The notes under the pieces are model-generated. The model was not told the origin of the DNA, made no database searches, and saw only the letters and a list, made by a program, of their open reading frames with translations. A DNA stretch of 64,000 nt from Plastoroseomonas hellenica. GTDB lineage: Bacteria; Pseudomonadota; Alphaproteobacteria; Acetobacterales; Acetobacteraceae. Where the stretch lies: the NCBI RefSeq assembly GCF_018129085.1, contig NZ_JAAGBB010000019.1, positions 1-64,000 of the forward strand. Reading direction: 5' to 3'. A program made the translations under genes and the position numbers. Shown here piece after piece: positions 17,849 to 26,249 of the stretch (position 1 is the first letter of the stretch; every line of letters starts with the position of its first letter).

Positions 17849-17876
17849 CGGAACTGGTCCTCCGGTGCCCTTCGTT

Positions 17877-18986
17877 TCAGAGCGCCGGCATCGGCTCGGC
17901 GACGGCGAGCTCGACCGGCAGCTTGCCCCAGTCGTTCCAGCCACGGTCGTATTGCGGCGGCACCAGCGCCTCCGGCCGTCCGAGCGCGATCGCCGCCTGC
18001 GCCGGCCAATACGGGTTGCGCAGCACGGCGCGGGCCAGCAGCACCATGTCGGCGCGGCCTTCGGCGACGACGGCCTGCGCTTCCTCGGGCGTGGTGATCA
18101 GGCCGACGGCCGCGACCGGGATCTCTGCGCCCTGCCGGACTGCCTCGGCGCCCGGCACCTGGTAGAGCGGCACCAGATCGATCTTCTGCCGGTGATCGAG
18201 CCCGCCGGAGGTGACGCTGATCAGATCCACGCCCTTGGCCTTCAGCAGGCGGGAGAGCGCCACCGTCTCCTCGGTGTCCCAGCCACCGGCGACCCAGTCG
18301 GTGTGGGAGAGGCGGACGAATAGCGGCATCTGATCCGGAATCACGGCGCGGATCGCATCGGAGGTGTCGAGGACCAGCCGGCTGCGGCCGGCGAAATCCC
18401 CGCCCCAGGCGTCGTTGCGCATGTTCGACAGCGGCGAGAGGAATTGGTGCAGCAGATAGCCATGCGCGCCATGCAGCTCGACGAAGCCGTAGCCGGCGCG
18501 GACCGCCCGGCGGGCGCTGTCGGCGAAGGCCTTCGGCAGGGCCTCGATCTCCTCGGGCGTCAGGGCGTGCGGCGTCGCGTAATCGCCGAAGGCGGCGGCG
18601 CTGGGGCCGACGATTTCCCAGCCCGGCTCGGCGGGGCCCCGCTGCCAGGTCGGGCGGCGGCTCGCCTTGCGGCCGGCATGGGCGAGCTGGATGCCCGGCA
18701 CCGCGCCGCCGCGCGCGATGGCCTGGGCCAGGCGCGCATGGGAACTCTCCTGGGCATCGTTCCAGAGGCCGAGGCAGGTCGGCGTGATGCGGCCCTCGGG
18801 CAGCACCCCTGTCGCCTCCACGCAGACCAGCCCGGCGCCGCCAAGGGAACGCTGCAGCAGATGCGCCAGGTGCCATTCGGTGGGCCGGGCATCCTCGGCC
18901 GCCGAGTACTGGCACATCGGTGCCACGCCGATGCGGTTCCTGAAGGTGACGCCGCGCAGCGTCAGCGGATCGAAGAGATGGGTCAC
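17877..18986 (-). CDS. Old Yellow Enzyme family NADH:flavin oxidoreductase (YqjM/XenA-like)
   Basis: A 369-residue FMN TIM-barrel ene-reductase that should reduce activated C=C bonds with NAD(P)H. VAPMCQYSA near residue 20 carries the Cys typical of the YqjM/XenA branch. HAGRKAS, GFVELHGAHGYLLHQFLSP with the conserved ring-binding His residues, and AVGLITTPEEAQ (FMN phosphate site) follow in order. The GTG at 18986 overlaps the stop of the DUF2272 gene (GTGA) and gives the family start; 88 in-frame residues upstream are spurious. The physiological substrate is unknown. Confidence 0.92.
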   Translation of the reverse strand: MTHLFDPLTLRGVTFRNRIGVAPMCQYSAAEDARPTEWHLAHLLQRSLGGAGLVCVEATGVLPEGRITPTCLGLWNDAQESSHARLAQAIARGGAVPGIQLAHAGRKASRRPTWQRGPAEPGWEIVGPSAAAFGDYATPHALTPEEIEALPKAFADSARRAVRAGYGFVELHGAHGYLLHQFLSPLSNMRNDAWGGDFAGRSRLVLDTSDAIRAVIPDQMPLFVRLSHTDWVAGGWDTEETVALSRLLKAKGVDLISVTSGGLDHRQKIDLVPLYQVPGAEAVRQGAEIPVAAVGLITTPEEAQAVVAEGRADMVLLARAVLRNPYWPAQAAIALGRPEALVPPQYDRGWNDWGKLPVELAVAEPMPAL

Positions 18987-19786
18987 GAGACGGGGGTCCC
19001 TTGCGAAGGCGGCGGCACCGGGCGCCAGGGCGGCAGCCGGCCGAGCCGATTCTCGAATATCGCGAAGATGCGGGGGGTTGCGCCGGGCGCAAGGATCAGC
19101 CGCCCGCCGGAATCGACGGGCAGGGTCACGCGGGTGACCGCGTCGCGCAGGTTGCCGCCGATGGCCTGGACGCCCTCCGGACCCACGGCGACCACGATGT
19201 CGCAATGCATCGGGCGGAAGCGCCCGGCGTCGGCCGCGCGCTCGCGCCAATCGGCGATCGGGCGGCGGGACCGGTCGGCGCAGACGAGGTCGCCGGGTTC
19301 CGGCACGCGCCCGGCGGGGTCATGCGGGATGAAGGGTGCGCGGGCCGGGAAGTCCCGGGCATCCGCGATCATCGCGTCGACATAGCTGGAATGGGCGGCG
19401 GCAGGCGGGAATTCCCGTGCATCGATGCCGGCCCCGCGCAGCACGAAGCTGATGAAGGCGGCCGACCAGGGTGGCTCGTCCCAGACATTCGCGGCGCCGT
19501 TCGCATAGCGCGCCCGGTTGCGCGCGATCGCGCCTTCATCGGCGCCGGGGTCGAGCGCCCGCCAATAAGCCATGACGCGGGGGAAATTCGCGAGCTCGCC
19601 CTCAGCATGCGGCGGCACCGTCTCCGGCGTCAGCCGCCCCCAATCCTCCCATTCCGCGATGGCGATACGGATCATCCGCTCCCGCGCCGATGGCGGGTAG
19701 GAGAGTGGCGGCTCCCGCACCGGCGGCGGCGCCACGCAGCCGGCGAACGCCAGCAACATGGCCGCGAGGAAGGCCCGCATCATCAC
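18983..19786 (-). CDS. DUF2272-type lipoprotein
   Basis: A 267-residue predicted lipoprotein: short charged start, hydrophobic segment and FAGC lipobox (Cys17), then a Pro-rich linker. The body resembles the DUF2272 family, with WSAAFISFVLRGAGI near residue 105, a His-Ser-x-Tyr motif (AAHSSYVDAM), an EPGDLVCADR segment and HCDIVVAVG near residue 195. The Cys/His pattern hints at an NlpC/P60- or CHAP-like hydrolase, but no function is established. It is translationally coupled to the downstream ene-reductase, although the products occupy different compartments. Confidence 0.7.
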   Translation of the reverse strand: MMMRAFLAAMLLAFAGCVAPPPVREPPLSYPPSARERMIRIAIAEWEDWGRLTPETVPPHAEGELANFPRVMAYWRALDPGADEGAIARNRARYANGAANVWDEPPWSAAFISFVLRGAGIDAREFPPAAAHSSYVDAMIADARDFPARAPFIPHDPAGRVPEPGDLVCADRSRRPIADWRERAADAGRFRPMHCDIVVAVGPEGVQAIGGNLRDAVTRVTLPVDSGGRLILAPGATPRIFAIFENRLGRLPPWRPVPPPSQGTPVS

Positions 19787-19978
19787 GGTACCTGTCGCCT
19801 GGTTATGGGGGGGGCTGGGCGGGGTTCCGTCATGCGCATGGCTGCGATCCTACAGCGCTCCGGCCTGCCGGCCAGCAGGGGGCGTCCGATCACAATGGCG
19901 CCGATGCTGCGGGAGGCGGGTTCTGTCGCGATGCGAATGTTCTAGGCTCGATCCGATGACCCGCGCCCGTCCCTGGCC

Positions 19979-20191
19979 ATGATGGCCTGCACCCTGCTCC
20001 CGCCGTTGCCCCGCGACGTCGTGGTGGACGGCGCGCGGGCGCCGGAGCACGATCTGACCTGCACGACCGGTGGCCGGGCCACCGATCGACCGCCCTGCAA
20101 TCACACGCACACGGTCATGCGCAGCCGCCGCAACGGGCGCTGGCAGGAGGATGGGACGATGGTGACGCTGCGCCGGGCCCGCTTCGCGTGA
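19979..20191 (+). CDS. Small hypothetical protein upstream of UbiE-like methyltransferase
   Basis: A 70-residue open frame whose stop overlaps the GTG of the methyltransferase gene (GTGA). Sixty-four of its 70 codons end in G or C, matching real genes here. It has three Cys residues, a His-x-His (NHTHT) and a basic C-terminal half (SRRNGRWQEDG). No signal peptide, membrane segment or known domain is visible. Coupling and codon bias argue for a real gene, but an ATG pair without a clear Shine-Dalgarno and the short length leave it uncertain. Confidence 0.5.
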   Translation: MMACTLLPPLPRDVVVDGARAPEHDLTCTTGGRATDRPPCNHTHTVMRSRRNGRWQEDGTMVTLRRARFA

Positions 20192-20940
20192 AGCCGCTGC
20201 GCCCGCATCCGCCGCTGCCGGCCTGGTACGGCGCCGAGGCCCGGCGCGCCCCCTGGGTGCGTGCCCTCTTTGACCGCACGGCGCGGCATTACGACCGGAT
20301 CAACGGCATCCTGTCCCTTGGTACCGGGCGCGCCTACCGGCGCCGGGCGCTGCGCTGGGCGGGCATCGGCCCCGGGATGCGGGTGCTGGATGTCGCGACC
20401 GGCACCGGCATCCTGGCGCGCGAGGTGATGGCGCTGGTCGGGCCGGGTGGTGCCGTGGTCGGGCTCGATCCCAGCGCCGGGATGCTCGCTGCCTGCCGCG
20501 CCGCACTCGGGCCCGGGATGCCGCTGCTGCGCGGCGAAGGTGAGAACCTGCCGATCGCCGATGCCAGCGTCGACGCGGTGACGCTCGGCTATGCGCTGCG
20601 GCACATGGCGGACCTGCGCCCGCTCTTCGCCGAGTTCCGCCGCGTGCTGCGCCCCGGCGGTATCGTGTTGGTGCTGGAAAAGACGCGGCCGCGGCACCGG
20701 CTGTGGCGCGCCTGCGCGCATGGCTGGTTCGGGCTCGGCGTGCCGGCGCTGTCGCGGATCGCGGCACTCGGGCGCGGCGGCGGCGAGGCGCGGGCACTGA
20801 TGCGCTACTACTGGGACACGGTCGAGCATTGCGTGCCGCCAGAGACCATCCTCGCGGCACTCGCTGAAGCCGGCTTCACCGCGCCGCGGCTGCAACGTGA
20901 ACTGGACCTCTTCGGCGCCTATGCGGCGCGCGCCGCTTAA
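20188..20940 (+). CDS. UbiE/COQ5-like class I SAM methyltransferase
   Basis: A 250-residue methyltransferase. The N-terminal ARHYDRINGILSLG segment resembles UbiE/MenG. Motif I VLDVATGTGILAREV near residue 70, the acidic GLDPSAGML, GENLPIADASVDAVTLGYALRH and VLRPGGIVLVLEK follow as in that family. It may be quinone-biosynthetic, but substitutions in the N-terminal region and the absence of ubiB nearby leave the substrate open. Start is a GTG overlapping the small upstream frame. Repeat copy B lies immediately downstream. Confidence 0.85.
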   Translation: MKPLRPHPPLPAWYGAEARRAPWVRALFDRTARHYDRINGILSLGTGRAYRRRALRWAGIGPGMRVLDVATGTGILAREVMALVGPGGAVVGLDPSAGMLAACRAALGPGMPLLRGEGENLPIADASVDAVTLGYALRHMADLRPLFAEFRRVLRPGGIVLVLEKTRPRHRLWRACAHGWFGLGVPALSRIAALGRGGGEARALMRYYWDTVEHCVPPETILAALAEAGFTAPRLQRELDLFGAYAARAA

Positions 20941-20958
20941 CATTCCGCGAAAAGCCAA

Positions 20959-21176
20959 GCGGCCGCAGGCCGCCACTGGCTTCTGCGGAACGAGGCGAAG
21001 CCGATCCTCCTTCGCCAAGGCTTCGGAGGACAGGTGCTCCGGGGCCGCGAACAGCCCCTCCGAAGCGCGCAGCGCGAAGGAGGGTGCGGCCCCGCGCGCG
21101 ACCGACAGCCGCGGCCAATACCGCCCTGACAGCGCGCAAGCCAAGCCGCGCGGATGCGCGGCCCGGCGTTTGAGGC
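20959..21176 (+). repeat. Dispersed GC-rich intergenic repeat, copy B (longest)
   Basis: Same family as copies A, C, D and E, in the C/E orientation. It starts at GCGGCCGCAGGCCGCC and ends near GGCGTTTGAGG. Two extra modules distinguish it: CCTCCTTCGCC...GGAGGA (shared with copy E) and a second CCTCC...GGAGG insert placed between the GGGGCCGC and GCGGCCCC arms of the core hairpin. The insert length and the retained arms suggest growth by hairpin-within-hairpin insertion. It fills the gap between two co-directional methyltransferase genes. Confidence 0.85.
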
Positions 21177-21238
21177 AGGTATCTTACACTTGCGTGGCGG
21201 TCCGCACTGGTCTAGCCCATTCGGAAAGTGGGTGGCCC

Positions 21239-21919
21239 ATGGCGCATATCGAACAACTCAGGAACGAATTGGGTGGCAAGGCCCATCCCCGCGCCGCGCT
21301 CGACGCCGACAGTGTCCGCAATGCCTATCGCCGCTGGGCGAATGTCTATGACGCGGTGTTCGGCGGCGTCTCCGCCTTCGGGCGCCGTCGCGCGGTGGCC
21401 GCCATCAATCGTCTTCCGGGTCCGAAGGTGCTGGAGGTCGGCGTCGGTACCGGCCTCGCGCTGCCGCGCTACCGACAGGGGCTGACGGTCACCGGCATCG
21501 ATCTTTCGCGCGAGATGCTCGACAAGGCGCGCCAGCGCGTCGCCGAGGACCGGCTGGGCCATGTCGATGCGCTGATCGAGATGGATGCCGAGGCCATGAG
21601 TTTCGCGGATGGCAGCTTCGACATCGCCGTCGCCATGTTCACCGCCAGCGTGGTGCCGGATGCGAAGAAGCTGTTCGCCGAGATGAATCGCGTGGTGCGG
21701 CCCGGTGGCCACATCCTGTTCGTCAATCACTTCGCCGCCGAGGGCGGCCCGCGCTGGTGGATCGAGCGCACCATGGCGCCGCTGTCGCGCGTGCTCGGCT
21801 GGCATCCGGATTTCGCGCTGCGCGACCTGCTTGATCCTGCCGAGGCGGCGGTCGAATCGGTGGAAGGCTGCCCGCCGGCCGGCCTGTTCACTCTGGTGCA
21901 ACTGCGCAAGACCTGCTGA
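21239..21919 (+). CDS. Phosphatidylethanolamine N-methyltransferase-like (PmtA type)
   Basis: A 226-residue class I SAM methyltransferase. ANVYDAVFGGVSAFGRRRAV near residue 35 and motif I VLEVGVGTGLALPRY near 64 resemble alphaproteobacterial PmtA, which makes phosphatidylcholine from phosphatidylethanolamine; TGIDLSREML and NRVVRPGGHILFVNHF follow. The ATG at 21239 gives a length near the family's ~200 residues. Another small-molecule methyltransferase is possible. IalB-family gene starts ten bases after the stop. Confidence 0.75.
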   Translation: MAHIEQLRNELGGKAHPRAALDADSVRNAYRRWANVYDAVFGGVSAFGRRRAVAAINRLPGPKVLEVGVGTGLALPRYRQGLTVTGIDLSREMLDKARQRVAEDRLGHVDALIEMDAEAMSFADGSFDIAVAMFTASVVPDAKKLFAEMNRVVRPGGHILFVNHFAAEGGPRWWIERTMAPLSRVLGWHPDFALRDLLDPAEAAVESVEGCPPAGLFTLVQLRKTC

Positions 21920-21929
21920 ATTGCGGCGC

Positions 21930-22502
21930 ATGCAAGCTGCATCGCGCCTCCTCCTCCTGCTGCCCCTGATCACCGGTCCGGCCCAGGCGCAGACGCGCCC
22001 GCCGGCACCGCCCGCGACACCCGCACCAGCGCCGGCAACGCCGCCGCCGGCGGCATCCACGCCGGAACGCACGCTGGCCTCCTTCGGCGACTGGGTGGTG
22101 CGCTGTGAGCAGCGCCCCACCGGCGGGCGCGGCTGTGAGATGGCGCAGACCAGCGCCGATCAGCGCCAGCAACCGGTTTCCGTCCTCGCACTCGGCCGCC
22201 CGGCGCGGGGCGAGCCGTTGCGCCTGGTGGCGCAGGTGCCGGTGAATGTCACCGTCGGCCAGCCGGCCCAGATCACCGTCGACCCCGCGCTGACCCTGCC
22301 CTTCAAGAGCTGCACGCCCCGTGGCTGCTTCGCGGAGCTGGAACTGCGCGACGCCGCTATCCTGCAGCGCCTGCGCAGCCGCGCGGCAGAGGCCGCGGCG
22401 CGGCTGGAATGGCGCGATGCGGCCGGCCAGGAAGCCGGCGTCGCAGTGTCCTTCCGCGGCTTCACGGCGGCCTACGAGGCCCTGTCGCGCGAATCGGAGT
22501 AG
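21930..22502 (+). CDS. IalB-family (invasion-associated locus B) exported protein
   Basis: A 190-residue exported protein with a signal peptide (cleavage probably after AQAQ, ~22) and a Pro/Ala-rich linker. The domain starts with SFGDWVVRCEQRP and holds four Cys residues in a pattern typical of IalB-like proteins, with SCTPRGCFAEL near residue 130. Members are periplasmic and widespread in alphaproteobacteria, and most are not virulence factors. The ATG at 21930 directly follows the pmtA-like stop, suggesting one transcript. Confidence 0.85.
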   Translation: MQAASRLLLLLPLITGPAQAQTRPPAPPATPAPAPATPPPAASTPERTLASFGDWVVRCEQRPTGGRGCEMAQTSADQRQQPVSVLALGRPARGEPLRLVAQVPVNVTVGQPAQITVDPALTLPFKSCTPRGCFAELELRDAAILQRLRSRAAEAAARLEWRDAAGQEAGVAVSFRGFTAAYEALSRESE

Positions 22503-22556
22503 GGCGTCCCCGGATGTTCAGGCTGGGGACCTGCTTGACAGGTTGAGCTGAAGCTT

Positions 22557-22588
22557 CGGCCTGGCGCAGATCGATCTGGACCAGGCCG
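22557..22588. terminator. Hairpin between convergent IalB and hydantoinase genes
   Basis: CGGCCTGG (22557-22564) pairs with CCAGGCCG (22581-22588), and the loop itself contains the palindrome CAGATCGATCTG. There is no T-tract in either direction. Its place between two convergent stops makes a terminator role plausible. Confidence 0.35.
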
Positions 22589-22617
22589 CAGAGCGCCCTC
22601 TTCGGGGTGCGCTGCCT

Positions 22618-24072
22618 TCACAAGGCCACCCGGTCCACCGGGTTGAACGGGGCCGGGAAGACGCCGCGCGGCGCGATCAGGGCGTAGGGCGCACGGGGCA
22701 GGAACTGGCCGTGGCCGGGCGGGGCGAGGAGTTGGCCGTCGCGGACGATGGCGGTGCCGCGGACGAAGGTGGTTTCCGGCCAGCCGGTGACCTGCAGGCC
22801 TTCGTAGGGGGTATGGTCGTTGTCGTGCAGCAGCAGGCTGTTGGTGATGGTGACGCGCTTCTCGGGGTTCCAGATCGCGACGTCGGCATCGGCACCGATC
22901 GCGATGGTGCCTTTGCGGGGATCGAGGCCGAAGAGGCGCGCGGGGTTGGTCGCGGTGATGGCGACGAAGGTCTGCAGGTCGATGCGGCCCTTGGCGACGC
23001 CTTCGCTGAACAGGATCGGCATGCGGGTGGCGAGGCCGGGGATGCCGTTCGGCACCTTGGTGAAGGGGGCATCGACCCCGAAGGCGAGCTTGCCGTCGGC
23101 GCCGGCATAGCGTGTCGGGGCATGGTCGGAGCTGACATTGCCGATCACGCCGCGGCGGATGGCGTCCCAGAGCGCGTCCTGGTCGGCCCTGGTGCGGCCG
23201 GCGGGGGAGAAGATGAACTTGGCGCCTTCGAAGCCGGGGCGGTCGAGATCATCGGCGGTCAGCACCAGGTATTGCGGGCAGGTCTCGGCCCAAACCTTGA
23301 GGCCCCGCTTCTGCGCGCGCTCGATCTCCTCGGCGCTTTCGGCGCCGGAGACGTGGAAGACCTGGATCGGCACGTCGAGCGCTTCGGCCATGGCGCAGAC
23401 GCGGTGGGTGCATTCGCGCTCGACCACCATCGGCTTCGACCAGGCATGATGCTTCGGCAGGGTCAGCCCGGCGGCGAGCAGCGCCTCGGTGTAGAACTGG
23501 ATCATCTCGTGGTGTTCGGCGTGGATGCAGACCAGCGCGCCGAGCTTGCGGCCGGCGGCGAGCACGCGCAGTGCCTCGGCATCGGTGATGCGGGCGCCTT
23601 CATAGGTGAGGAAGATCTTCAGGCTGCGATGCCCGGCCTCGACCAGGGCGGGCAACTCCTCGGTGATCATCTGCGGCGTCGGGTCGGTGATGATCATGTG
23701 GAAGCTGTAGTCGATGCGGCTGCGCTTGCCGCGTTCGTGGTGCAGCGCGACCTGTTCGGCCAGGCTCTCGCCACGGCCCTGGCGGGCGAAGCTGATCACG
23801 GTGGTGGTGCCGCCGGCGGCGGCGGAGGCACTGCCGCTTGCGAAGGTGTCGGCGTTCTTGGTGGGGCCGCCGCGCGGCTCCTCGATATGGGTGTGGGTGT
23901 CGACGCCGCCCGGCAGCACCAGGCGGCCGCTGGCGTCCACTTCCTGCGCACCGGCGCCGAGGCCCTTGGCGAGGGCTGCGATGCGCCCGTCCTTCACACC
24001 GATGTCGGATTCAAAGACGGCGCTGGCGGTGCCGATGGTGCCGTTCCGGATGACGAGGTCGAATTCGGCCAT
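22618..24072 (-). CDS. Dihydropyrimidinase / D-hydantoinase
   Basis: A 484-residue zinc amidohydrolase opening dihydropyrimidine or hydantoin rings. The expected ligands are visible: H60 and H62 (DTHTH), the carboxylated Lys152 (SLKIFLTYEG), His in CIHAEHHE and FHVSGAES, and Asp in SSDHAPT. The ATG at 24072 has an AGAGGAA Shine-Dalgarno; the frame could extend 11 residues further without support. No carbamoylase or preTA-type dehydrogenase is adjacent, so a full reductive pyrimidine pathway is not encoded here. The neighbouring NHL protein is divergent. Confidence 0.9.
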   Translation of the reverse strand: MAEFDLVIRNGTIGTASAVFESDIGVKDGRIAALAKGLGAGAQEVDASGRLVLPGGVDTHTHIEEPRGGPTKNADTFASGSASAAAGGTTTVISFARQGRGESLAEQVALHHERGKRSRIDYSFHMIITDPTPQMITEELPALVEAGHRSLKIFLTYEGARITDAEALRVLAAGRKLGALVCIHAEHHEMIQFYTEALLAAGLTLPKHHAWSKPMVVERECTHRVCAMAEALDVPIQVFHVSGAESAEEIERAQKRGLKVWAETCPQYLVLTADDLDRPGFEGAKFIFSPAGRTRADQDALWDAIRRGVIGNVSSDHAPTRYAGADGKLAFGVDAPFTKVPNGIPGLATRMPILFSEGVAKGRIDLQTFVAITATNPARLFGLDPRKGTIAIGADADVAIWNPEKRVTITNSLLLHDNDHTPYEGLQVTGWPETTFVRGTAIVRDGQLLAPPGHGQFLPRAPYALIAPRGVFPAPFNPVDRVAL

Positions 24073-24148
24073 GGGGTGATTCCTCTGGGGGCGATGTTCG
24101 CGCAAGGTGCAGGCAAATGCCGGGCCAGCGCCCGCGGAAGGAGCTTCG

Positions 24149-25006
24149 ATGACGCGCCATGTTCTGTTCGTGCGCCTCGGCGCGCAACTCTACCGGATCG
24201 AGCGTCCCTGGGGCGACGTGCCGGTCGGGGTGGGCGCGCCGAGCGATGTCGCCTGCGACGCCGAAGGCCGCGTCTATGTGCAACTCCGCCAGGACCCCTA
24301 TGCGGGCAAGGACGGGCCGGCTGTCGTGGTGCTGGCCCCGGACGGGCGCCGCATCGATGCCTGGGGCGGGGAGGCGGTCGCGGATGGGCATATGCTCTCC
24401 GTCCATCCGGACGGCCGGGTCTTCGTGGTGGACCGCGACGCGCAGGAGATCATCATCTTCGACCGGACGGGCAAGCGCCTCGGCGGGATCGGGAAGCGGC
24501 ATGCCCCGGGCGAGCCCTTCAACGCGCCCTGCGACGTGGCCTTCGGCGCGGACGGCACGATCTATGTGGCGGATGGCTACGCCGCGTCGTGCATCCACCG
24601 CTTCAGCGCGGAAGGCACGCCGATGGGCGGCTGGGGTACGCCCGGCGAGGGGCCCGGCGAATTCAGCACGCCGCATTCGGTCTGGGTGATGGAAGATGGG
24701 CGCGTCGCGGTCGCGGATCGGGAGAACAACCGCGTCCAGGTCTTCGCGCCGGACGGCACCTGGCTTGCGGACTGGCGCAACCTGCACAAACCGATGTCGG
24801 TGCATGGCGCGCCGGGCGGCGGGCTTTATGTGACGGACCAGGTGCCGAGCCTCTCGCTGCTCGGCGCCGATGGCGCACTGCTCGGCCGCGGCCGCCCGGT
24901 ACTGAACGGCGCGCACGGGATGTGGCGCGCGCCGGATGGCTGCATCTACCTCAGCGAACAGAACCCGCCGCGCATCACGCGGCTGGTCCCGGTCGAGGGA
25001 GCCTGA
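24149..25006 (+). CDS. NHL-repeat beta-propeller protein
   Basis: A 285-residue protein with successive NHL-type repeats, for example PSDVACDAEGRVYV, PCDVAFGADGTIYVADGY and PHSVWVMEDGRVAVADRENNRVQVF, indicating a six-bladed propeller. No signal peptide is visible, so it is probably cytoplasmic. Similar proteins are annotated as peptidylglycine alpha-amidating lyase-like or SMP-30-like, but no catalytic residues can be assigned. A near-perfect AAGGAG Shine-Dalgarno fixes the ATG at 24149. It is divergent from the hydantoinase gene. Repeat copy C follows. Confidence 0.85.
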   Translation: MTRHVLFVRLGAQLYRIERPWGDVPVGVGAPSDVACDAEGRVYVQLRQDPYAGKDGPAVVVLAPDGRRIDAWGGEAVADGHMLSVHPDGRVFVVDRDAQEIIIFDRTGKRLGGIGKRHAPGEPFNAPCDVAFGADGTIYVADGYAASCIHRFSAEGTPMGGWGTPGEGPGEFSTPHSVWVMEDGRVAVADRENNRVQVFAPDGTWLADWRNLHKPMSVHGAPGGGLYVTDQVPSLSLLGADGALLGRGRPVLNGAHGMWRAPDGCIYLSEQNPPRITRLVPVEGA

Positions 25007-25014
25007 AATGAACC

Positions 25015-25168
25015 GCCGGCCGCAGGCCGCCACTATTTTCTACGGAGCGAGGCGAAGCCGATGCTCCGGGGCCGCGAATGCGGCCCCGCGCGCGACCGAC
25101 CGCCGCCGCCAATGCCGCCCTGACAGCGCGAAAGCCAAGCGCGCGGATGCGCGCGCCGGCGCCTGAGG
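25015..25168 (+). repeat. Dispersed GC-rich intergenic repeat, copy C (minimal form)
   Basis: The shortest, least decorated copy: GGCCGCAGGCCGCC, then GCGAGGCGAAGCCGATGCTCC, the core hairpin GGGGCCGC-GAAT-GCGGCCCC, GCGCGCGACC, a CCGCC-rich stretch, and GCGCCTGAGG at the end. It spans the whole gap between the NHL gene and the convergent ohr gene, ending one base before the ohr stop. It serves as a reference for comparing the other copies. Confidence 0.85.
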
Positions 25169-25169
25169 A

Positions 25170-25595
25170 CTAAACAACCGTCAGCTTGACGTCGACGTTG
25201 CCGCGGGTCGCGTTGGAATAGGGGCAGACTTGATGCGCCTGCGCGACCAGCGCCTCGGCATCTGCCTTAGGCACGCCGGGCAGCGAGATCTCGAGCGCCG
25301 CGGTGATGCCGAAGCCGCCTTCGGAGCGCGGGCCGATGCCGACCGTCGCGGTCACGGTCGTATCCGCCGGCACTTTGGTCGGGCCCTTGGCGGCGACCGC
25401 CTTCATGGCGCCGAGGAAGCAGGCCGAATAGCCGCTGGCGAACAGGATCTCGGGATTGGCACCGGGGCCGCCGGGACCGCCGAGTTCCTTCGGCACCGCG
25501 AGCTTCACCTCGAAGCTGCCATCCTCGGTGCGGGCGCTGCCGTCGCGGCCGCCGGTCGCGGTGGCGCGGGTGGTGTATTTCACATCGACTGGCAT
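25170..25595 (-). CDS. ohr: Organic hydroperoxide resistance protein (Ohr/OsmC family)
   Basis: A 141-residue thiol peroxidase that reduces organic hydroperoxides. The two catalytic cysteines are in the expected places: C59 in GYSACFLGAM and C124 in VCPYSNATRGN. An AGGAGG Shine-Dalgarno precedes the ATG at 25595, which gives the canonical Ohr length. No ohrR regulator gene is adjacent. Confidence 0.95.
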   Translation of the reverse strand: MPVDVKYTTRATATGGRDGSARTEDGSFEVKLAVPKELGGPGGPGANPEILFASGYSACFLGAMKAVAAKGPTKVPADTTVTATVGIGPRSEGGFGITAALEISLPGVPKADAEALVAQAHQVCPYSNATRGNVDVKLTVV

Positions 25596-25661
25596 TCGGG
25601 GCCTCCTTCCGTTGATCGGCACGCCCGGAAGATGGGGCGGGCGGCGCCGGGTGAAAGGCGT

Positions 25662-26144
25662 CTATTCGACGCGGAGCGCCACGCGCTCGGCCAGCAGCGC
25701 CTCCGGATCCTCGAGGCCGGCAAGGCGGATGGCGGCCAGCATCGCGTAGCGATGCAGCAAGGCACGCCGCCGGGCCGGCGCCAGCGGGTGCCGGGGCGCC
25801 TCCCGCAGCAGGGCGGTGTCGTCCGGTGCGCAGGCGACCAGCAGCCCGACATCTTCCGGCAGCAGTATCTGTGGGAAATCGGGGTCGACCGCGAAGGTGA
25901 GGGCATCGCAGAAGTCGCGGTATTCCGGCCATTTGCGGTCCGTCTGGAAGTCGCGCGCGCAGGATTTCACTTCGATGATGTGAAAGCCGCCGTCCGGCAG
26001 CAGCGCCAGGATGTCGGCGCGGCGGCCGTTCGGCAGCGTCACCTCCGACAGCGGCGACCAGCCGCGCGCCAGGCAGAAGCGCGCGGCGGCGCGGCGGACG
26101 CGCCGGGTACGCTCAGGGACGTCGAGGACCAGGACCATGCGCAC
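25662..26144 (-). CDS. mmcB: MmcB-family DNA repair protein
   Basis: A 160-residue nuclease-like protein related to Caulobacter MmcB, an SOS-associated repair factor. NGRRADILALLPDGGFHIIEVKS carries the Asp/Glu-x-Lys pattern of restriction-endonuclease-like folds, followed by DFQTDRKWPEYRDFCD. Either GTG 26144 or ATG 26138 could be the start; they differ by two residues. It lies 66 bases upstream of ohr on the same strand. No SOS box was identified. Confidence 0.85.
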   Translation of the reverse strand: MRMVLVLDVPERTRRVRRAAARFCLARGWSPLSEVTLPNGRRADILALLPDGGFHIIEVKSCARDFQTDRKWPEYRDFCDALTFAVDPDFPQILLPEDVGLLVACAPDDTALLREAPRHPLAPARRRALLHRYAMLAAIRLAGLEDPEALLAERVALRVE

Positions 26145-26249
26145 ATGTTCGCGTTCCGTTCAGGCGTTGGTCAAGCCCCTGGGCGGCGGGGCTTGCGTGG
26201 TGCGCCGATCTGTTGCCAATCGCGGGAACGAAGCCTGGGAGAGAAACGC

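Noticed and set aside
20101-21144. 347-codon minus-strand frame over the UbiE-like gene and repeat B
   Set aside because: It crosses the repeat and the reverse of a clear methyltransferase; no domain seen.
22711-25011. 766-codon plus-strand frame across the hydantoinase and NHL genes
   Set aside because: It covers the antisense of one real gene and an alternative frame of another; no recognisable domain and no start site.
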